Source: Pseudoscleropodium purum
Lineage: Eukaryota; Streptophyta; Bryopsida; Hypnales; Brachytheciaceae
Length of the DNA stretch: 64,000 nucleotides
Assembly (NCBI GenBank): GCA_963969395.1
Contig: OZ017796.1
Coordinates: 16,866,501-16,930,500, forward strand
Direction of reading: 5' to 3'
Shown here one piece after another: positions 57,688 to 64,000 of this stretch (its first letter is position 1; every line of letters starts with the position of its first letter). The translations under genes and the position numbers were made by a program. The notes under the pieces were generated by a model. It was not told the DNA's origin and made no database searches. It saw only the letters and a list, made by a program, of their open reading frames with translations.

Positions 57688-60600
57688 ATGTCGTCGACAT
57701 GGACATGGATTCTTGTGACACTCATCTTTCAATGCCTCTTCAACACACGAGGAGCTTTGGCTACCTACGTATGCGGCAAAGGGATCACGACGAAGATCTA
57801 CACTGAGTGCAAGCTCCTGCCGGTTTTGGATGCCTCTCTCGCTTGGACTCTCGACCCGTCTACGAACTCCATCGACTTTGCGTTCACAGGTACTGTTTTC
57901 AGATCCCTGCTTCTAAGTCAATATTGCGATCTACAGAGTCTCGATGACGTTTTTGTAATGTTAGAACAGTGGTGACCTTACCCTAGATCTGCGTGCATCT
58001 CTTCTTCTCCATTGCATCATGTATATTGCATAAAAACGGCATTTTACCCTCTGAGACGTCGTACTAGATTTTCTTTTTGATATTTTCGAGGAATCGCATC
58101 ACAATGACGCAGAATTTCCAGGAATATCAGAATCGTTCCCTTGATTTATGGAAGTTCTCCCTATGGTTACCCTTATCACGGAGCCCTTTCCATGATACGT
58201 AGGGAAGCCACCAGACAGATAGTGTAACTTCAGAGTAATCACAGGAAGATCCTTCATCTAGCTAGCTGATGTTGTTCCTGAAAGTCTAATTTCACCGAAA
58301 ACCCTGTTTGTATCACATCCCAGAAAATACTAGCAAACGGTCTCTTTCAACCATTTTAAAGACCTGCTTTTTAGTAGTCTGCGGTTACCATGTGATGTAT
58401 TCTTACCAGAGAGATGGTAAATCGATCCACACGGTGCCGTCACGATGCAAGCTGCTTGAGAACTCATAGATTTTTGTATCCCTTGATCCCAAGCAGAGGA
58501 TTTGTCAAGTTCTGTACGAATAGTGTTAGCTCGTGAATCACAGAGAGACTCTCTATCTAGATGATGCTGTTCCTGAAAGTCAAATTTTACTGAAACCCCT
58601 GTTTGCGTCACACCCTACATTAACACAATGTTACCAGACGATCTCTTCCAACTGCTTGAGAAATGCATTGTCGGGATAGAAAGTCGTTGAAAATTCATTG
58701 TTGGCATTCAAGCTGCTCGAAAATTCATTGTAGGCATTCAAACTCCTAGAAAATTCATTGCTGGCAGTCAAACTGCTTGAAAACTCATTGCTGGCAATCA
58801 ATCTGCTTGAAACGTAACTGTTTTTTGTTTCCCCTGAGCCCAACCAAGCAGAGGACTTGCCCAGCTCGACCGGGTGGGTAGCCTGGGGCATCAACCCCTC
58901 TGGTCCTCAAATGGTGGGCACCCAAGCGCTGGGCGCCTTTCGGAACAGCACAGGCGTGACAGTGCGAACTTACGACGTGACTGCGGCGGTGAAGAACTCT
59001 GGACGGAGCCTGGTGCCGGGTTCCGTGACGGTCGCCTTCTCCAACTACTCCGCCAGCGTGACGGCCGCGGGCACCGTCACGATCTCGGGCACGGTGATGT
59101 TGCAGCCCGGGCAGTCGACGGCGCTGAATTTAGTGTGGAACCGAGGCCCCGCCGTGGTGGCCATGACGGCGGCACTCAGCAGCCACCTGTTAGTGAATGA
59201 CAACCTCGCCAGCACGGCCGTGGTGGACATGGCCTCGGGAGTGCAAACCGGGGGCGGACAAGTTCCCAACAAACGGCTGAAAGATGTGAGTCTTCCGGCG
59301 CCATGAATTCGGACATTCATTCATTTGCCCAAAGCTCTAAAAACTTGGATTGCTTTAGACTGACGTGATTCAAGTTGTGGAATACCGTTGGATTAACAAA
59401 ACCAACATCAATTGCTTCGAGTATTAGGAACATCAAGGAATTGCACCTGAAGTCGACCAAGTATTGAGCATTTGATCATGGTTGCTATAATCACTCTATC
59501 TAAGTTTTTTGTTGGGTCTTGTCTGGAGTCAAGGGGCTTTCAGATTCTCTTAGCATGCATTTTGTTGGACTATGTATGAGTCAAATGTGAGTTCTCAATG
59601 TGTTGGAAGTAGACCCTATGACCTCATGATTTGAGGTTGTCTATTTTAAACAAGACGCTCTATGGGTTGATTTTAGAAATGGGCCACAATTAGATGTTCT
59701 CTTAATTTCCTATCTAAGCAAAAATAGGAGTTCTTTGAAAATAAGTGCTTCCAAGATGAAATGGGAATTGTTGGAATGGGAGTTTTTTTCATTCATGAGC
59801 AGGTAGAATTAATATTTTTTGAGAGATTCAGCTGTATTTTTTGTGGTTGCATTGAGGTGTCTGGTGTGTACTATGAACTCAATGTGATGGAAGTACAGTC
59901 TCATTATGAGTGAGAGCTAAGACTTAAAGGCACAGGATTGGTTAATTATCAAGGTTAATTATCACATTACCAGACATAATTTCAATGGTTACATCTTGTT
60001 CAGGCCTGCGTAATCAAGAGTCTTAAATGGAGAGCAGTGTAATGCTATGGATGAACAAGTTTTGGGAGATATAATTGTATGATCATGATTGTTAAAATGA
60101 AAAACTTTCAAGATGTTTGCAGATTTAGATGCCTCAGATTACAGTGATTTGATTTCTTTGTCTCTCAGATTTTTGGGCCGGCTGTTAATACAGATTCACA
60201 TCAAGAGTCTTAAAGGGAGAGCAGTGTGACACCAAGGATGAACAAGTTTTGGGGGATACAAGTTAAGCGTACAATAAGTTACTGATTGTTAAAATGAAAG
60301 ACTTTCAAGATGTTTGCAGATTCATATGCCTTGATTACTTCATGATTTGATTTCTTTGTCTCTCAGATTTTTGGGCTGGCTGTTATTACAGATTCATGGG
60401 ATCATCAATGCTGTTTCGTGGGGAATTTTACTTCCAATTGGAGTAATGGCAGCTAGGTACTTGCGCCCCTTTGAGTTTGCTGATCCAGCTTGGTTTTACT
60501 TGCATGTGTTCTGCCAAATTACTGCGTATGCTGGGGGTACAGCAGGCTGGGTTTTAGGCTTGAAGCTCCAGCAAGTTGCGCATCCCATCAAGTACAAGCA

Positions 60601-61441
60601 TAGGAACCTTGGGATTGCAATCTGGGCCTTGGCCACTTTCCAGGTACAAATTATTGAGTCTTTCTTCTGTACTGTACAATACAATACAATACAGTATTAA
60701 CCAGACTTCTTCATTTTGATGTAAATCTATTTCGAATTTCGTGATATTTAACATAATGTTCTCATCAGCTTGAGAGCCTAGAAGAAAATCAACTGATTTT
60801 ACAGCAATTAACATATGCTGTCATGGACACAAGTCTCACTGTTGAAAAATAATGCAATCTACAGAAAATTATCTTCACCACTGTGACTCAATCAAACATA
60901 TGGTAGAATGCTTAACATTGTTGGAAATATGTCCTATATCTTATGCTGTCATGGACACCACCATGGCTCAACCAAACACATGCTAAAACGCCAAACATTG
61001 TTGAAAACAGGTCATATACCTTACGATGATGATGTCATGGACACAGATCTCTCTGCTGCAAAAGATTTATTTGTCTTTTGTTGGTTTCCTAACATTTTGT
61101 AAACCCTATCTCTCTCATTTTGCGTGTTGCAGATTCTGGGTGCTATTCTTCTGAGGCCCAAGAAGAAACATGAGAGACGCATTTTCTGGGACGTGATGCA
61201 CCACACCATTGGTTACGCAGTGATCATCTTGGCCATCGTTAATATTTTTGAAGGCATCCACCTCCTCCGTGAACACAAGTGGAAACGGGTTTACATTGTT
61301 GTCCTTGTCGTCCTTGGTGTCGTTGCCGTGGTGCTGGAGCTCATCACCTGGTTTCACTGGATTCAAAAGAGGAGTCAGAAGAAACATCACACACACAGTC
61401 AGCTGGTTGGGGATAATGAGGATAAGGTAGGAATATCATAA
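57688..61441 (+). CDS. DOMON domain plus cytochrome b561 membrane protein, four exons
   Basis: Proposed exons are 57688-57889, 58852-59285, 60392-60643 and 61133-61441, with GT/AG introns and matching phases, giving 398 aa. Residues 1-26 form a signal peptide. The DOMON (DUF568, AIR12-like) domain follows, with [16 protein letters not shown] and [20 protein letters not shown]. The b561 core has the four expected haem His sites: [27 protein letters not shown] and MHHTIGY, spread over five to six membrane helices, then a basic tail ([12 protein letters not shown]). Such proteins move electrons across the plasma membrane, typically from cytosolic ascorbate to apoplastic acceptors. Length fits the plant family (about 390-400). 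Introns are about 0.5-1.1 kb; introns 1 and 2 carry repeat structures listed separately. Confidence 0.93.
58689..58808 (+). repeat. 30-bp minisatellite, four copies, in intron 1 of the DOMON-b561 gene
   Basis: Four contiguous copies start at 58689, 58719, 58749 and 58779, each beginning GAAAATTCATTG or GAAAACTCATTG and ending near CTGCTT. Partial copies lie on both sides. The array ends only about 45 bases before the exon 2 acceptor. It stays open on the minus strand (repeating [12 protein letters not shown] units), but this looks like a by-product of the 30-bp period. Confidence 0.85.
60015..60400 (+). repeat. Tandem duplication (~187 bp) of the intron 2 acceptor region
   Basis: Unit 1 (60015-60201) and unit 2 (60202 to about 60400) both start CAAGAGTCTTAAA. 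They share GAGAGCAGTG, GATGAACAAGTTTTGGG, CTTTCAAGATGTTTGCAGAT and TTGATTTCTTTGTCTCTCAG. Each ends in a splice-acceptor-like GCTGTTA[AT]TACAGATTCA. Unit 2 contains the acceptor used in the gene model (60390-60391). Unit 1 contains a near-identical acceptor at 60192-60193. Confidence 0.85.
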
Positions 61442-61639
61442 ATGGAGAAGCCCCTTCTAATGGCACAGTCGGATGTCCTGAAATATATGGTAGAAGTATC
61501 TATTTTGAACAAGTTCCCTGTAATTGCTTTAGAGGCTAACCTATTATGGACAACAATTGGATGCAGTGGTCATTGAAAAAGATTCTTGGTTTGTACCTTC
61601 TCATTTTGTCATCTCTCTTTCTTCTTGGCCAAGGGAGAA

Positions 61640-61835
61640 TGCCAAAGCTAACCACAATAGGTGAGTGTATGAAACTGAAATGGGTGTGGGTGCAAAATTC
61701 GCTTTTATATTCAATAAAATATTCATTTTTGGAGAAAAAATTTCGTTTTCTTTTTTTTATTCTTCCACAACCTTATTTTTTGCACACATTGAATTCAAGC
61801 CCCATGACTTTTCCACATCATCCAGTCTGAAATGC
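61640..61835 (+). repeat. Direct repeat, copy 1, interrupted by the TTAA element at its right end
   Basis: This matches about 62890-63090 with substitutions: ATTCAATAAAATATTCATT near the middle, CACATTGAATTCAA, then TGAAATGC. In copy 1 the next bases are the TTAA and the transposon. In copy 2 the sequence continues TGAAATGTTTAAGTTATCC uninterrupted. Confidence 0.75.
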
Positions 61836-62800
61836 TTAACCCCTCATCACCGCAGGGGACCAAAAGTGTCCTCACACAGTTTTCAAAGTCCAATAACTTT
61901 TGCATCCAATGTCCAAATTCAATAAAACTTGTTGGAAAATTTGTGCTCTCTTTTAGTTTGTGTAGTAAGATTTTCAAATCAATTCAAGATGTACAAAGTA
62001 ATTGGAAGCCAATCAAAGTTCATAGGTTCAATTTGAGTCCACCAAATTGCATTTGATGGTTGCAACTTCAAGGGGTTGTATCTCCTTCATCCAATGTTTG
62101 TTTTCAATAAAAATTTATTGTGTTATGTTCCCCTTTCAGTCTAGTTATTGTGGTAGAATTTTCATGTCAATCCAAGTTTCTTTGAATGTTTGTGAACAAT
62201 TCAAAGTTCAAAATCCCGACATTTTTGGATTAAAGAGAACTTTGGCAGTTTGTTTCTTCTCCATACAATGTCTGTTTCCAATAAATAAAAAGTTGTAAAA
62301 GTTGCACATACTAGTATAGTTTGTGTGGCTAAAATTTCATATCAATCCAAAAAGTTATGAGTGATTGAGGAGCATTTTAGTAAGAGGTTCAACCTCATAT
62401 GTGTTTTCTGCAACTTTTCTTACCTATTTTATGACATTTGCAAGCCATTTGAAAACAAATTGAGTCAATTTATTGAAATTTTTTCACTAATGTGTTTGTA
62501 TGTTGGTTTTGAATAACTTTCTAGTTTTAAATTTTTTTCATTTGAGTAAGTTTAGAAATTGAATTTCACTTCCCAGTGTGTTGCTAGGAAAATTTCAGCA
62601 TCTTTTTTCAACACTAAAACATTATAATCTTCCAATCTATAAAGTCAAATGACTCCAAATTTGATTCACATCATCTACCACATGTTCAATACAAGATTGT
62701 ACAATTAAGATCTTTATAACTTAGTGAAATTTACATCTATATCAATTCAAAAGCAATGATGTTTTTGAACCCAAATGAGACTTTGGCAATGAGGGATTAA
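61836..62800. mobile_element. 965-bp TTAA-type non-autonomous DNA transposon, copy B
   Basis: TTAA at 61836-61839 and 62797-62800 flank the element. The ends are CCCCTCATCACC and, at the right, GGCAATGAGGGA. It has the same length as copy A (33255-34219) and aligns along its whole length. It lies about 400 bp past the stop codon of the DOMON-b561 gene. The tandem repeat downstream (to about 63100) preserves the uninterrupted site, confirming the insertion and the TTAA duplication. Confidence 0.85.
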
Positions 62801-62889
62801 GTTATCCAAAATAGGTACTTCTACCTTACCAACAATTGGCACAATTGTTAATTGAGGAAAATTTGATTGCCTCACACTTGATTAGGAAT

Positions 62890-63100
62890 AAGTTCCAAAG
62901 TTAGTTGTTTTAGGTGAAGCTATGAAACACGGATGGGTTCAGATGAAAAATTCACACTTACATTGAATAAAATATTCATTCTTGAAAAAAGAAAATTCCC
63001 CTTTTTTTGAATTCTTTTTCATCCTTATTTTCATACATATTGAGCTCAATTTCTCAATGAATTTTTCATATCCTACAAGCTGAAATGTTTAAGTTATCCA
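62890..63100 (+). repeat. Direct repeat, copy 2, with the empty insertion site
   Basis: This is homologous to 61640-61835 and runs through TGAAATGTTTAAGTTATCCA at about 63081-63100. The left part matches the flank before the transposon, and TTAAGTTATCC matches the flank after it (62797 onward). Confidence 0.75.
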
Positions 63101-63654
63101 TTTATGGTATTCCTATCTAGAAGAATAATTGCTATTATGGTACATGATTATTATGTAGGTGAGAGAGAGAAAAACTTTGGGGTGAAGTGGTTCAACATTG
63201 TTGAATATGAGTCATTAGAAGAAAACTTTTAACTTATTATTAGTTGCAATCTCTCTAAGAGTTGATATGCATTTGAGCATTGTGAAACATGCAAATTCAA
63301 GATGTAAACAAATATTTGACCTACTCCAATGACTTGAAATCGTGATCATGCTACTATTTTCCTATTGTAAGCCAAATTGGCTATCACAATTGCACACATT
63401 GGAAACAAGCACTCTCATTGCATGTTTGGTTTTCATACATTCACTAATCACTAAATGCACTATCTTTGTAGTGGTTCCAATAAATTTCTTTGCTTATATT
63501 GTAACAATTTAATGATTTCAAGAAGACAAGGCAACCTCTTTGTCTTTGCGTCATACAAGTGAAAATGAAAACCAAAATTTTCCAACAAAAGTCAAGCTTG
63601 AATGTTTTTGGCATATAATTCTTCAAAATTTAGAACAAGTTTAATTTCATTCTT
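63101..63654. other. AT-rich intergenic DNA
   Basis: No gene, repeat or RNA recognised. Confidence 0.4.
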
Positions 63655-64000
63655 TTATGTGTAAATCCTCTTGATTGCAAATGCTACCAAGACAATCTTG
63701 GTGCAACAAGATAATTTAAAGCTATAGAAACCTTCTTCTTCTTCTTCATAGTAATGAACTTGAGTCTTATCAAGGCTAAAGTGAACACGCTTCGCAACAA
63801 TCTTTCTATTCTTTTTATACTTTGCCAATGCAAATTTCAAAGGAGTTGTTGAATTGCAAGTCATTGGTGAGGCTTTTTCAAATGATGAAACAATGTGTAA
63901 GTCTTTGTCTTCACTTTCTCCAACTACTCTTGACTCTTCATACAAGGTAACATTTTTTCCTGGTTCATTTATAGCTTTCAAAGAAAGATTAAAAAATTCA
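63655..64000 (-). CDS. Hypothetical open frame running off the window edge
   Basis: The minus-strand frame is open from the window edge to a stop at 63655, about 115 codons. No ATG near 63981 is certain, so it may be the last exon of a gene beyond the window. It has a Lys/Arg-rich segment (KYKKNRKIVAKRVHFSLDK), an acidic run (YYEEEEEGFYSF) and a short hydrophobic stretch near its end. I do not recognise the family. It stands out from nearby ORFs by its length and composition, but could still be chance. Confidence 0.3.
   Translation of the reverse strand, partial: EFFNLSLKAINEPGKNVTLYEESRVVGESEDKDLHIVSSFEKASPMTCNSTTPLKFALAKYKKNRKIVAKRVHFSLDKTQVHYYEEEEEGFYSFKLSCCTKIVLVAFAIKRIYT

Overview
This 64 kb window looks like nuclear DNA of a streptophyte, most likely a non-seed land plant with a repeat-rich genome. 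The reasons are an AT-rich background filled with plant-type transposons (Ty1/copia, Ty3/gypsy, CACTA, hAT, many small inverted-repeat elements), spliced genes with GT/AG introns, and a plant-type DOMON plus cytochrome b561 protein. The visible ER Hsp70 (BiP) genes are intronless and have GC-rich coding sequence. I cannot name the species.

Layout. The 3' end of a BiP gene (1-688, +) opens the window. About 28 kb of mostly AT-rich repeat DNA follows: small hairpin and tandem repeats, a degraded hAT transposase gene split by a CACTA-like element (10.8-14.9 kb), and a recently inserted, internally deleted copia element with 98% identical LTRs and a perfect 5-bp target duplication (21.1-26.0 kb). 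A complete intronless BiP gene lies on the minus strand at 29.2-31.2 kb, facing the first copy tail to tail. Wherever the two copies can be compared they are base-identical through the coding sequence and the first ~170 bases after the stop codon, and then diverge sharply.

The most unusual object is a decayed Ty3/gypsy element on the minus strand (about 37.1-45.1 kb). Between its protease and reverse transcriptase it carries a cytosine-C5 DNA methyltransferase domain with motifs I, II, IV, VI, VIII and a DNMT3-like C-terminal end in canonical order. After the integrase it carries a degraded PHD finger. The order is Gag - protease - methyltransferase - RT - RNase H - integrase - PHD. An ancestral element of this kind would have brought its own DNA-methylation writer and chromatin reader. 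This copy is dead, with several stops and frameshifts.

A second pattern is a set of non-autonomous elements that all sit in TTAA and begin or end with CCCT/CCCC-like inverted termini, as piggyBac elements do. Two are 965-bp sister copies (33.3 and 61.8 kb), one is 232 bp (27.3 kb), two are ~150-bp copies in opposite orientation (48.7 and 49.0 kb), and one is a degenerate relative (1.56 kb). A tandem repeat next to the 61.8 kb copy preserves an uninterrupted version of the insertion site.

The right part holds two host genes: a six-exon DENND6/AFI1-like DENN-domain gene (51.1-54.8 kb, predicted 801 aa) and a four-exon DOMON-cytochrome b561 gene (57.7-61.4 kb, predicted 398 aa). In the latter, intron 2 contains a tandem duplication that copies the 3' splice site. 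No rRNA, tRNA or CRISPR features were seen.
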